Part shown: one piece after another, positions 1 to 9,246 of the stretch
Layout of the letters: each line of letters opens with the position of its first letter
How positions within the stretch are numbered: the first letter of the stretch is position 1
From: Elusimicrobiota bacterium
GTDB taxonomy: Bacteria; Elusimicrobiota; Elusimicrobia; UBA1565; JACRDR01
Direction: 5' to 3'
DNA: 35,984 nt
Assembly (NCBI GenBank): GCA_016207565.1
Contig: JACQPK010000303.1
Location: 1 to 35,984 of the forward strand
Position numbers and translations under genes: made by a program
The notes under the pieces: model-generated
Database searches by the model: none
What the model was told of the DNA's origin: nothing
Seen by the model: the letters and a program-made list of their open reading frames with translations, nothing else

Positions 1-454
1 CCTGTCCCCCTCGGTCCTGAACACCGGCGCCGGCGAGGCGGCCCCTGGTGCCCCCGGGTCTTCGGGCCTCGAAGCGGTCGGGCGGGGCGTTCCCCCGGCC
101 CGGCCTCGCGGCCTGATCGCGGAGCGCGCCGAATTGCGCCCTCAGCCGCTCCCGCCACGGCTGGCCTCCTCCTCCGCCGCCGGCGAGTCGCGAAGGCAAC
201 GCGCCGGCGAGACCCTCATTGCCCAAGGGCAGCGCCTCGTCGGGCAGCGCGGAATGCTCCGGCCGCTGCTCGGAGGCGAGAGTCCAGGGTAGGCTGCCCC
301 GCGCCGGGGCGGGGTCAGGACGGCGTTGGGCTACGAATGCCCCGATGACGAGCAGGATGAGCAGCCCGGCCGCCGACGCGACCAGGGCCCGCTTGCCGGG
401 GCTCGGCCGTTTGGGCGGCGTGAGATTGAATTTCTGCTCCTCGTTGGACCCCAT
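1..454 (-). CDS. Hypothetical signal-anchored protein, 3' end outside the window
   Basis: Hand translation from ATG at 454 stays open to base 1: MGSNEEQKFNLTPPKRPSPGKRALVASAAGLLILLVIGAFVAQRRPDPAPARGSLPW...; one N-terminal TM helix. Directly downstream of the gene ending at 477. Confidence 0.65.
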   Translation of the reverse strand, partial: MGSNEEQKFNLTPPKRPSPGKRALVASAAGLLILLVIGAFVAQRRPDPAPARGSLPWTLASEQRPEHSALPDEALPLGNEGLAGALPSRLAGGGGGGQPWRERLRAQFGALRDQAARPGRGNAPPDRFEARRPGGTRGRLAGAGVQDRGGQ

Positions 455-476
455 GACCCGTTCTCCTTCGCCTGCG

Positions 477-2270
477 CTATCTCCGGCCGGCGCAATCCTC
501 GACCACGAGGTCGCGGGCCGCCCGAGTCTCCCAGAGCGCGACGATGTCGAGCCTCAGGGCCTCGGCCAACTCCGCGAACTTCGCGTCGTCGTCCGGCTCC
601 GCGGTGACGACCCTGTTCCACGACGCCTGCGACGCCTGCAAACGCAACAAGACGCCGTTCATGGCGGTCTGGAAGGAAGAGTCGAGACAGTTCAGGCGCC
701 AGCCCGCGACGGCGCCCTTGGGATACTTGTACATGAAGTTGAGGACGTGCTCGTTGTTGAGGGCGTGCTGCTGGGCGAGCCAGTACACGTCGCGCTGCTG
801 ATTGGCGTTGACGAGACTCCAGAGCGGGTCCTTGAGCGCGTCGCGGGCGCGGGCGAGGCCGTTGGTGATTTCCGCGAGCGCGGAGCGGGCGGCGCAGGCC
901 TCCTGGCGGCCGGCGTCGCAGGCCTGGGCCAGTCTCGCCTTAGGCTGCTCGAGCTCGACATTCACCTGACCGAGCAGTCCGTCGAGGCCCGAGAAGATCA
1001 GCGAACGCGCGTCGACGCGCCCACGCACCGCCGCGAGCCTCTCCGGCGATTCCGCGTTGTCGTAGAACGCGTCCCGCTCGAGCGTGTCGGGGGTCAAGGC
1101 GTCCACGGTGAGCCGGAGCTTTTCCGCGACGCCATCGGCGCCGGAAAGCCAGTCGTGGATGGGCTCGAGCGCCCGCACGCTGACCCCCGGCGCCTCGGCC
1201 TCGATCGACGTCTGGTCGCGTTCGACGCGCGCGACGAGCTCGGCGACCTCCGCCAGAGCCCTGCTCGCGCGCGCGACGTAGGCGTCGGTGCCGTAACGCA
1301 GCAGCTTGCGCGCGATCTCCGGGAAGCCCGTGAAGGCCTCGACATAGGCGTTGGCCCCGGCCACCATCAGTTCGTGGTCCCCAGCCAGCGGACTGGAGCC
1401 GGCAGGCGCCGCGGGTCGGTCCGCGGCGCCTGCGCCCGGCCCGTCGCTCGGACGGCCGGCGGCGCCGGTCGCGGCAGCCGACCGCGCCCCGGAGCCGGGG
1501 ACGTCGACGGGCTTCGGCGCAGCGTGACCGTATCTGGGCGGGGAGCCTCCTGCGTCGAGGCTGCCTGCGTCTGGGGTCTCGCGAGCGGCTCGCGAGGACA
1601 CGGCCCGAGCCACGGCGGCCAGGTCGAAGGCTCCGTTCGCCCTGGCCTGCAGAGCGGCGGAGCGCGACTTGGAATACTGAGCCCTGCTCACCGCGTCCTT
1701 GCGATACGCAGGCGGCGGCAGCTCCGCCGGCCTGCTCGCCGGCCCCGCGGCTGGGCCGGCGGCGGCGGAACCCGCGATCATTCCCGGCGAGCCTCCGGCC
1801 TCCGCGAGCCGCTCGGGCCGGAAACTCACCCGAGCGATCGGCCGCGGTGGCGCGGGCGCAGTCTCGGATGACTCTCCGCCTCCTCCGGGCAAGTGCCGCT
1901 CTCTCGCGGGCGGGCGGCGGGGCTCCGCGACGTTCGGCCGGGCGGCCGAGCGCGGCGGCTTCGGTGACCGCGCCAGTCGCGTCATCGGCAGTTTCGAGTG
2001 CAGGGGGATCGGGCCGGGCTGCCGCGAATCGGGGCTCGGCGCGGAAACGGAGGTCGTGCCCGGGGCCGATGATGGAGCGACAGGTTCAGCCGACCGCTCG
2101 CCGGTGGCGATCCAGGGAATCTCGTTCCGAGCCCGGTCCGCCCTGCCCGGACGGAGGGCGCCGTACGCTGCGAGGACTAGGAGCCCAAGCGCGGCCACCG
2201 CAGGCGCATGGCTCCACGAGTCCGGCCGATTCGCTGCCTGGGGAACCAGCTTGGGATCGCGCGGTGCCAT
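477..2270 (-). CDS. Hypothetical signal-anchored protein with long Pro/Ala/Arg-rich linker and C-terminal helical domain
   Basis: Long ORF; ATG at 2270 (MAPRDPKLVPQAANRPDSWSHAPAVAALGLLVLAAYGAL...) gives an N-terminal TM helix. Confidence 0.7.
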   Translation of the reverse strand: MAPRDPKLVPQAANRPDSWSHAPAVAALGLLVLAAYGALRPGRADRARNEIPWIATGERSAEPVAPSSAPGTTSVSAPSPDSRQPGPIPLHSKLPMTRLARSPKPPRSAARPNVAEPRRPPARERHLPGGGGESSETAPAPPRPIARVSFRPERLAEAGGSPGMIAGSAAAGPAAGPASRPAELPPPAYRKDAVSRAQYSKSRSAALQARANGAFDLAAVARAVSSRAARETPDAGSLDAGGSPPRYGHAAPKPVDVPGSGARSAAATGAAGRPSDGPGAGAADRPAAPAGSSPLAGDHELMVAGANAYVEAFTGFPEIARKLLRYGTDAYVARASRALAEVAELVARVERDQTSIEAEAPGVSVRALEPIHDWLSGADGVAEKLRLTVDALTPDTLERDAFYDNAESPERLAAVRGRVDARSLIFSGLDGLLGQVNVELEQPKARLAQACDAGRQEACAARSALAEITNGLARARDALKDPLWSLVNANQQRDVYWLAQQHALNNEHVLNFMYKYPKGAVAGWRLNCLDSSFQTAMNGVLLRLQASQASWNRVVTAEPDDDAKFAELAEALRLDIVALWETRAARDLVVEDCAGRR

Positions 2271-2437
2271 GGTCCGACGAACGTCCAGAGTGTAAGTCCG
2301 TTGCCGTCCTTCCGTCAAGGTCGCCCGGCATGCCACACCCATAGGTTGGCGCCGCGAGCCCCGGCGTCCCACTGGAGTTATGCACAACTCGAAAAGCCGG
2401 GAGATTTGCAGGTCTTTACGAAGCGTCGCGAGACAAC

Positions 2438-2565
2438 TTCAGAGCCTCTTGAGAGGAGCGGGCCGCGCCGCCTGCCCGGCGGCCGGCCGAAACGCTCCGG
2501 GCTCCCTTCGGTTCACGCCGGCCCGTGCGCCTTCGCCGACACATTCCGACTCAAGAGGCTCTGAA
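2438..2565. repeat. Perfect 16-nt inverted repeat (TTCAGAGCCTCTTGAG ... CTCAAGAGGCTCTGAA) in a divergent intergenic region
   Basis: Arms at 2438-2453 and 2550-2565, read directly. Confidence 0.85.
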
Positions 2566-2668
2566 TCCCTCCGCCCGGCGGTTGAGAAACGTTCATTCCG
2601 GGACGCCCCTTTTTCGCTTGAGGGGATTTCTCGTGGGCGCCACCCCGTCTCGCGGCTACCCTTCGAGC

Positions 2669-3250
2669 ATGCACAAACCAAACGCCGTCTCCCGGATGTT
2701 CTTAGCCGTGCTCACGCTGGCGTCGCTCGTCGCCGAGAGTCGCGCGGGCGGTTGTTCTGAGGCGTCCGTCGTGCTCCCGGCCTCGACCAGGATCACCGTC
2801 GCGGACGGGTCATATAAGGAAGCCGAGGAGCTCAGGGCGGGCGACATGCTGCTGTCGTACGACGATGTCGCCGAGAAGCTCGTGTCGAGCTCGCTCACCG
2901 TCGCGCCTGGCCCCGCGCAGCCCCGAGACCTCGTGGGCCTCATCAGCTCCGAAGGCAACGCGATATTCATCTCGACGTCGTCGGGCCTGCAGATCCTGCT
3001 TGGGGGCGGCTTTCGGCCCGTGAGCGAGCTGAAGGTCGGTGACGACGCGACCGTGCTGAGCACTGCCTCCGTTTCGGGCCGGACCTTCGTTCCCGCGAGG
3101 ATCAACGCCCTGGACGTCGCCCGGGCAGACCCGCACGCGGGCTACAGCGGCGCCATGCCCGCGCTCGTGGAGTTCGATGCTCCGGCCTATTTCGCCGCCA
3201 ACGGCTTCGTTTTCCGGCGCCACTGCGGCTCGGGGAAGCGAACGCCATGA
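2669..3250 (+). CDS. Exported Hint (hedgehog/intein)-like domain protein, apparently lacking catalytic residues
   Basis: Signal peptide, then TRITVADGSYKEAEELRAGDMLLSYDD ... GGFRPVSELKVGDDATV ... DAPAYFAANGFVFRRH, the block layout of Hint domains. Confidence 0.6.
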   Translation: MHKPNAVSRMFLAVLTLASLVAESRAGGCSEASVVLPASTRITVADGSYKEAEELRAGDMLLSYDDVAEKLVSSSLTVAPGPAQPRDLVGLISSEGNAIFISTSSGLQILLGGGFRPVSELKVGDDATVLSTASVSGRTFVPARINALDVARADPHAGYSGAMPALVEFDAPAYFAANGFVFRRHCGSGKRTP

Positions 3251-4401
3251 AGCGGCGGCTCGTCGCGGCTGTCCTCCTGGCGCTCCTGTCGGCCGGCTGG
3301 AGCTCGGCGGCCACGGAGGCGAGCGCGCCGCCGCCGGAGCCGCGCGCGGTCAATGTTTGGAATATCTGGCGGCCGGGAGCCTGCTTCAGTCAGGACTACG
3401 GCGGGATATACCGGGAGCCGGGCTTCGACCGCTACCTTCTCTACTATGGAGCCGTCACCGACAAGAGCGGCGCCCATAGCTGCGTGTCCACGGGGTACAG
3501 CGAGGACATCTGGCTCACCTGGAGCATGAGCGATGGCTACGAATTCGGGCAGAACGCGGCCGTGGACCCTCCGCTGCGCATCCTCTCGAGCAAGGACTTC
3601 GCGGACAAGTACGGCAAGGGCCCCGGCGGCTGCGAGACCTGCACCGGCTGGCATATCGGCGATTCAGCGGTAACGCGGGGCCCCGAGACGCTCACCTACT
3701 ACTTGTTCTTCGACGCGCAAAGCTGCGCGGACGCGGCCGCGGGGACCTGGGCGGGGCTGTTCGTGGCCGCTTCCGCGAGCGCCTTTCACGGCTTCGAGAT
3801 CCAGGGCGCGCCGCCCTTGGCGGGAAGACCGCCGTTCCACTTCGCCCGGACCTTCAAGGACCCCACGAACGGGCGCATGTACCTGTATTACCGGGATGCG
3901 ACGACGGCGATCCGGGTGGCCCGGGTCAACGATGACGGCGTCGGATTGGACGTCGTCATGGAGAACGACGCGCGACCCGTGATCCCGGCGCTCACGGCCA
4001 ACGTCGTCAGCCCGTATTATGCCGACGGGGCGTACTATGCGGTGGCCGACAATTTCGGTTCGGGGCATCTTCAGGATCTGCGGACGCTCTGGCTGCTCGG
4101 GCCGAGCGCGACGCCGTTCACGTTCGATTGGGACGCGCGCAAGGCAATACTCCGGGCGGGGTCCTGGTACGCCCACTCGTTCGGTTTTCCCTCCACGCTC
4201 TCGCCTGCGGCGACGACCGATCGCAAGCCGAGAATCTACTTCTGGGGCAGCGCCGGCGACGGCGACTCCTGCGGCGGCGCCGGCGCCACCTCGGCGGGCG
4301 CGTTGCTGCGTGAGTTCCCTCAAGCGCCTCTAAAGAGACGGGCTGACCCATGGTCCGGAACCCATGAAGAACAAGCGCTTTTCAGCTCCTCCCGAAATTG
4401 A
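3247..4401 (+). CDS. Exported protein, probable five-bladed beta-propeller (glycosidase-like) fold
   Basis: Signal peptide MKRRLVAAVLLALLSAGWSSA; repeated aromatic strands (YREPGFDRYLLYYGAVTD, ARTFKDPTNGRMYLYYRD, VSPYYADGAYYAVAD). ATGA overlap with the upstream gene. Confidence 0.5.
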   Translation: MKRRLVAAVLLALLSAGWSSAATEASAPPPEPRAVNVWNIWRPGACFSQDYGGIYREPGFDRYLLYYGAVTDKSGAHSCVSTGYSEDIWLTWSMSDGYEFGQNAAVDPPLRILSSKDFADKYGKGPGGCETCTGWHIGDSAVTRGPETLTYYLFFDAQSCADAAAGTWAGLFVAASASAFHGFEIQGAPPLAGRPPFHFARTFKDPTNGRMYLYYRDATTAIRVARVNDDGVGLDVVMENDARPVIPALTANVVSPYYADGAYYAVADNFGSGHLQDLRTLWLLGPSATPFTFDWDARKAILRAGSWYAHSFGFPSTLSPAATTDRKPRIYFWGSAGDGDSCGGAGATSAGALLREFPQAPLKRRADPWSGTHEEQALFSSSRN

Positions 4402-4402
4402 G

Positions 4403-4431
4403 TGGACCGCTTCGGATCGGGCGGGTACGCT
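4403..4431 (+). promoter_or_regulatory. Putative promoter TGGACC-N17-TACGCT, 6 nt before the ATG at 4438
   Basis: Hexamers and spacing read directly. Confidence 0.4.
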
Positions 4432-4437
4432 AGCGGC

Positions 4438-6045
4438 ATGAAACGACGCGGGCGAGTTCCACGATTGATCGCGCTGACGATGTCGGTCGGGGGAAGCGAT
4501 AGGGCGCTGGCGGCCTGGCTCGGCGCGACGCTGATCGCCGCTGCGTGGGCCTGGGGGAGCCGGGAACGCGCTCCACGTCCCGGACCGTCGCGGGTCGCCT
4601 TCCCGTCGCGCCCGACCGTCCCGGTCCCGCCGAGCCCCGCGGGCGAAGGGCTCGTCGGCGTGCTCGCCGGCGATCGTTTCGATCGGGGGCGCCCGGTCCG
4701 AGATACCGCGTCATCGTTATCGATCGGCTCGTTCGGCCGCCTCCGTTCGTTGACGCGGGCGGCTGCGCCGGCCGGCTCGCGGCTGCTCGCCGGGATGCCC
4801 GCCGCGGGAGAAGCGCCCGAGGCTGAGGCGACGCCGGGTCGCCGAGTCGCTCCGCCGCCGGACGCGCAGGCTCCGGCGCGCCCGAAGACGGGCGACGCGG
4901 GCGCGGCCATCGTCCGGTGGCGCGGTGAGGTCGACGCCGGACCCCGGGGAATTCTTCGCGACGGTCTGAACTCCCGGCCGGCGTCGAACGCCGACGGCGC
5001 GCGCCTCGCGGTCTCCCCCCGATTCGTCCCAATTCGCCGCGCCCCTCGGCCGACCGCCGCGCGGCTCCGGACGGGGGTGCTGCGCCCCGTCTCCGTCTTC
5101 GGCTCAAGGCAGGCGTCCGCGAGGTCGGAAGTCCCAGTCGAGACTCGGATCGGGGTCGCCGGCCCCTACCCGGGGCTCGGCCGAGCGCCGGGGGGCACGC
5201 TGACGCCGCTCGTCCGGCCGGCGGATGTCGCCTCGCCGGCGGACGTGGCGACGCTTGCGGCCGGGCGCAGCGGCGGCGCGTCACCTCGCGCCGCCCCGCC
5301 CGCAGGCGACATGGAGGGTTGTCTGCCCGCCGGGACGGACCTGGAGCGGCTTCGAGCCTGGGAAGGAAACGCGGTGGGGACTGTCCGAGTTCGAAACGCG
5401 CACTGGGGCGAGCAGTCGTACACGGTCGACCGCCTGATACTGCCCGAGGAGAGCGCGTACCGGACGATGACGCTACACGGCGGCGGCGTTTCGATAGCCT
5501 ATGACCTGAAGAGCCCGGCGCTTTGGGGCGACCTCTGCGACGGCTACTCGGTGAGCGGCTATGATACGAGCGGCGACACGTCGGCGTTGAGGAGCTACAC
5601 GGTAAGGCCCACGGCTCCGCGCAAGCTCTGCGATTTCCTGGCCGCGGCGGCGGGCAATCCGAGCCGGGTCTACCCTGCCGGCCGTCTCTGGCAGATGAGG
5701 CTCCTGCTCCCTCCCGGCGCGTCGGGCGTGGGCTTCAACGCCCCCCATCACGGCTGGGGAGAGCGTCTCTGGGGATTCACCGAGTCCGATGATCTTGACG
5801 CGCTGCGGCACTCGATCGCGAGCATCGCGGTCGGCATGCCGGGCTGGGGAGTGGGAGCGGACACGGTTTTGGCGGGGCATCTCAAGCTGCCGGGAGCCGC
5901 CGCCGCGCCTCGTTGGCTCTACCTCAACATCGCCGTGCCCGCTACCGCCCAGCAACAGGGAATCGAGCTGGGCCAGCTACAGTTCAACTTCGTCGTGACC
6001 GGCCTCGAGGCCTTCGAGGCCTGGCGCGAGCGCTGCGCACGCTAG
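4438..6045 (+). CDS. Hypothetical signal-anchored protein with disordered linker and globular C-terminal domain
   Basis: ATG 4438; TM helix; C-terminal region from about MEGCLPAGTDLERLRAWEGNAVGTVRV looks folded. Confidence 0.7.
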   Translation: MKRRGRVPRLIALTMSVGGSDRALAAWLGATLIAAAWAWGSRERAPRPGPSRVAFPSRPTVPVPPSPAGEGLVGVLAGDRFDRGRPVRDTASSLSIGSFGRLRSLTRAAAPAGSRLLAGMPAAGEAPEAEATPGRRVAPPPDAQAPARPKTGDAGAAIVRWRGEVDAGPRGILRDGLNSRPASNADGARLAVSPRFVPIRRAPRPTAARLRTGVLRPVSVFGSRQASARSEVPVETRIGVAGPYPGLGRAPGGTLTPLVRPADVASPADVATLAAGRSGGASPRAAPPAGDMEGCLPAGTDLERLRAWEGNAVGTVRVRNAHWGEQSYTVDRLILPEESAYRTMTLHGGGVSIAYDLKSPALWGDLCDGYSVSGYDTSGDTSALRSYTVRPTAPRKLCDFLAAAAGNPSRVYPAGRLWQMRLLLPPGASGVGFNAPHHGWGERLWGFTESDDLDALRHSIASIAVGMPGWGVGADTVLAGHLKLPGAAAAPRWLYLNIAVPATAQQQGIELGQLQFNFVVTGLEAFEAWRERCAR

Positions 6046-6076
6046 GAATCGGAGCGGGTGCGTGCCGGCGGAAACA

Positions 6077-6805
6077 TTAACCATCGAAGTAGCGGAAGCC
6101 CTTCCCCGGCACCGCCTGCAGCCGGTCGGCGAGCTCTTGGGGCAGCTTGCGGCGAAGGTTTCGCAGATGCGAGTCGACGAGGTTGTCGACGGCGACGGTG
6201 CGCCAGAGTTTGGAGAGGAAGAATTGGCGGCTCAGGATCTTCGGCCGGTTCTTCACCATGCAGTAGAACAGGTCGAACTCCTTGTTCGTGAGGTTCGCGA
6301 TGCTGAGGTTCCGGAAGCGCACGAGGTTCGCGTCCGGGTCGATGATCACGTCTCCCGCGACGAGCTCTCCTCCGTGGCCCTCCTCGAAGGCGACCCTCTG
6401 GAGCAGTGCCTGCGCCCACATCGCGAGCTCCCGCGGCGCGACCGGCTTGACGAGGTATTGATCAGCCCCCGCGTCGAAGCCCGCCGCCTTGTCATCGAGC
6501 TCACCCTTCCCCGTGAGCATGATGATCGGGGTGCGCGCCAGGACTTTGTGCGCCCGCGCCTTGCGGGAGAACTCCAGGCCGCTGCCGTCGGGCAGGGCGA
6601 TGTCGAGGATGACGAGGTCCGGGCGCTCCGACTGGAAGAGATGCAGTCCCACCGCGATGGTATCGGCCTCCAGCACGCGATGGCCGAGGCCCGCGAGCGC
6701 CAGCGCGGCGTAGCGGCGAGTCTCCAAGTCGTCCTCGATGAAGAGGAGGGTCTTGCCCCCGGCTGGCTTCCGAGGTCTGGGGACGGCGTCTCCTTCCGGT
6801 CCCAT
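6077..6805 (-). CDS. OmpR/PhoB-family response regulator (REC + winged-helix DNA-binding domain)
   Basis: TLLFIEDDLETRR, DLVILDIALPDGSGLEF, PIIMLTGKG, LVKPVAPREL; C-terminal LTNKEFDLFYCMVKN...VDSHLRNLRRKLP...GKGFRYF. Confidence 0.93.
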   Translation of the reverse strand: MGPEGDAVPRPRKPAGGKTLLFIEDDLETRRYAALALAGLGHRVLEADTIAVGLHLFQSERPDLVILDIALPDGSGLEFSRKARAHKVLARTPIIMLTGKGELDDKAAGFDAGADQYLVKPVAPRELAMWAQALLQRVAFEEGHGGELVAGDVIIDPDANLVRFRNLSIANLTNKEFDLFYCMVKNRPKILSRQFFLSKLWRTVAVDNLVDSHLRNLRRKLPQELADRLQAVPGKGFRYFDG

Positions 6806-6869
6806 GTCCGCGCTGGCAGTATAGAGGGGGACCGCCGAATTCTCAAGACCCTCACATCGAGGAAATCCG

Positions 6870-6941
6870 AGCCCACGGCGAGAGTCGAACTCGCGACCTA
6901 CCGCTTACAAGGCGGTTGCTCTACCGCTGAGCTACGTGGGC
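6870..6941 (-). tRNA. tRNA-Thr (anticodon TGT)
   Basis: Reverse complement GCCCACGTAGCTCAGCGGTAGAGCAACCGCCTTGTAAGCGGTAGGTCGCGAGTTCGACTCTCGCCGTGGGC folds as a cloverleaf; 7-bp acceptor stem; TTCGACT T-loop; loop CTTGTAA; CCA not encoded. Confidence 0.95.
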
Positions 6942-7153
6942 GATTGTGCTTATTGTACTGGAAGAATCCCGCAGACGCCAGGAGTCGCGGGCGGGCGTGT
7001 CGCGGGCGGGCGGGCGGGGTGCCGTACTTGGTGCCCTCAGAGTCCCAGCATTCTCCGGACCTCAGCGTCGAGCTGAGCGAGAAACACCGGATCGACGGCC
7101 CCAACCCTCGCCCCAACCCCTGTCTTGTCGATCGCACGAAGCTGCCCCACGAG

Positions 7154-7480
7154 AACCCCAAGTTCATCAATGTTCAAGGAAAGCTGACCGACACCGCGGG
7201 TAGTTTCTTGACCGGAATCAAGACCGTCACGTTCAGACTTTACACGAGTTCCACTGGTGCAGTTGGGACGCCGATCTGGACCGAGAGTCAGTCCGTGGCA
7301 CTCTCGAGCGGCGTGTTCAAAGTCTCGCTCGGCACGACAACCACCTTGGACTCGTTGTCCTTCAGTCAACTGATATGGACGAGCCTGTCAACCCGACCTT
7401 GGTCTCCGTCGGAGAATTCTCTCCGATGCGGTCCGTCCCGGGAAAATCCAGGACAAGAGGGCGAGGCTGTTCTCGACGGT
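7154..7480 (+). pseudogene. Frameshifted fragment of a surface-protein domain of the 'FINYQGKLTD' type
   Basis: NPKFINVQGKLTDTAGSFLTGIKTVTFRLYTSSTGAVGTPIWTESQSVALSSGVFKVSLGTTTTLDSLSFSQLIW, continuing in another frame as DEPVNPTLVSVGEFSPMRSVP. Confidence 0.6.
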
Positions 7481-7513
7481 GAATCAACCTGATATTCGCG
7501 TGTCGTAAAGCCT

Positions 7514-7547
7514 CTTATCACGACCTCCCATTCCGCCTGAACGATTC
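7514..7547. repeat. 34-bp dispersed direct repeat, copy 1
   Basis: cttatcacgacctcccattccgcctgaacgattc; one mismatch to 18455-18488. Confidence 0.9.
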
Positions 7548-7626
7548 ACCTCCGTAAGAATGCCCCCCCGAAACCGCGCGGCGCAAGGCGCATCGCCGCG
7601 AGTCGGCCGCTTATCTGGGAGAGACC

Positions 7627-7730
7627 GCGGCCGCGCACGCGGGCGCAGGCGCGCCCGAACGCGCCGCCTCACGCCTCGGTCGCGGGGTCGGTCGGAGCTT
7701 GGACGTCGTCATCAGGGGCCGGCGGATCTA
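7627..7730. repeat. 104-bp perfect direct repeat, copy 1
   Basis: gcggccgcgcacgcgggcgcaggc...ggggccggcggatcta, identical to 12768-12871. Confidence 0.97.
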
Positions 7731-7884
7731 TCCCTTCGTATAAGCCGGGACCCGCCTGGGGATCATCGCCTTCGGCCGCCGGAGGGCTCCGCGCCGGAAG
7801 GAGCTTCGGGAAATCCGTCGAAAGCCCGAGATGGGCGAGCACCCTTGCGATCTGTCTGTCCTCGGGGGCGACGAGGGAAGAACA
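7669..7884 (-). pseudogene. Probable C-terminal remnant of an IS91-like transposase
   Basis: Hand-translated open frame: CSSLVAPEDRQIARVLAHLGLSTDFPKLLPARSPPAAEGDDPQAGPGLYEGIDPPAPDDDVQAPTDPATEA*. Frame not in the supplied ORF list. Confidence 0.6.
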
Positions 7885-8142
7885 TCAGAGCGCCAACGCG
7901 AAAATCAGGCCCGCTTACCGGAAGGACACCATCGGCACGGTCCGAAATACGCATCGGAAGGGAATAACGCTGAAGAGCGGCAAACTTTTCCATCGCTCGC
8001 GCGCTAAGCCGGCGTGGTCGAGCGGCCCATCGCGATCCCCTGCTTGTGCTAGCGCGACGGCACTTACCGGACGGCCGACTACCTGCTCGGCCTGGCGCTG
8101 ACGAGAGACCGCAGGGCGGTCGAAGTCCCCAAAGCCGACCCG

Positions 8143-9246
8143 TCACTTGATGTAGCGGCCGAACGACTTGCTCAACTGTAGGTTGAGTATCTTGTACGAG
8201 CTTAGCCCGTTGAAGAACGAGTTTAGAGGGGCGTCTATGAAGGATCCGGTCAGATTGGCCGATAGGCCCCAAGGACGGAAGGTCAAATTGACCCCGAGAT
8301 GGATCGGATTCAGCGCCCGCAGGTATTGCTGCTCGGTCACCGGCCCGCCGAGAGTGTTGATCGGTTTTCCGTAGCGGAGCTCGCGCCCGTTGAGGAGCTC
8401 ATCGGGATCAGTAACGGCGTTGACGGCGCTCGAGACGAAGGACGCCATAATGTCGGCCCTCAGGTATGGGTTGAGCCGGAAATGCTTCCCCAAGGGGATG
8501 CCCCCCTGGATCCCGAAGAAGCCTCCGTAGTCCACCGAGCTTCCGGTCCAATCCCGGGAGATGCACTTATAGCCGGCGAGCGTCTCCGGACATTCGGTGC
8601 TGTCAGCGGCTGAATACTGGCTCAAGAACAAAGATGTCCCGGAGGCGCGCGTGAAGTGGACCACCGGTCCCAAGAAAAGGCTTCCATGCAGTCGGTCGCT
8701 ATTGCCGCCGCCGAAGTTTATGCCGAGTTGGATTCCAACAGACTGGCTCCCATGAGACTGCGCGCGCTGCAAGATGATGCTGTTGGCAGCTCCGACGAGC
8801 GCGGGCTTCGACGCGTAGGCGGCCCGGAAACCGTCGGTCGTCCGAGCTTCGATGCGTCCGGGGCCCAATCTCGCGAAGAGAACGGATGCGAACAGGGTCG
8901 TGTGATCCGAGACCGCGCGGTCGTACTGGGCGGTGGCGCCCCACCCCGCCATGCCCTGCGCCACGGTGCCGTCGATGATGCGGTTTCCCGGCACCAGCGC
9001 GAGCGGGTCTTGAAACTTTTCATCCACCGCGGGCTTCTGCAGGCGGAAGTAGTTGAGCGAAGTCGATAGCCTGTAGTCCCCCTCATTGAAGACCATCATG
9101 GGGAGGGGGGGATTCGAGTACAACGCCTGCAAGGCCACCTCGGCGTTGGTCATGGGCAGGCCGCCCTGGGCCAGCCCCGTGTCGAAGCCGAGGCAGGGCC
9201 TCGTCCATAGTAGCGGCAGGACCGAAAGCCATAGAGGAGGTCGCAT
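8143..9246 (-). CDS. Probable outer-membrane beta-barrel protein
   Basis: Signal peptide; alternating strands (YRLSTSLNYFRLQ, HLGVNLTFRPWGLSANLTGSF), ends LNLQLSKSFGRYIK. ATG 9246 overlaps the upstream stop (TGATG). Confidence 0.65.
   Translation of the reverse strand: MRPPLWLSVLPLLWTRPCLGFDTGLAQGGLPMTNAEVALQALYSNPPLPMMVFNEGDYRLSTSLNYFRLQKPAVDEKFQDPLALVPGNRIIDGTVAQGMAGWGATAQYDRAVSDHTTLFASVLFARLGPGRIEARTTDGFRAAYASKPALVGAANSIILQRAQSHGSQSVGIQLGINFGGGNSDRLHGSLFLGPVVHFTRASGTSLFLSQYSAADSTECPETLAGYKCISRDWTGSSVDYGGFFGIQGGIPLGKHFRLNPYLRADIMASFVSSAVNAVTDPDELLNGRELRYGKPINTLGGPVTEQQYLRALNPIHLGVNLTFRPWGLSANLTGSFIDAPLNSFFNGLSSYKILNLQLSKSFGRYIK

Noticed and set aside
219-1871. 550-aa plus-strand ORF
   Set aside because: Antisense to the minus gene at 477-2270; Arg/Gly/Pro-rich composition typical of a high-GC shadow ORF.
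6870-7547. tRNA-Thr as an integrative-element attachment site
   Set aside because: The damaged genes lie on the tRNA 5' side; no integrase gene and no duplicated tRNA 3' end were seen.
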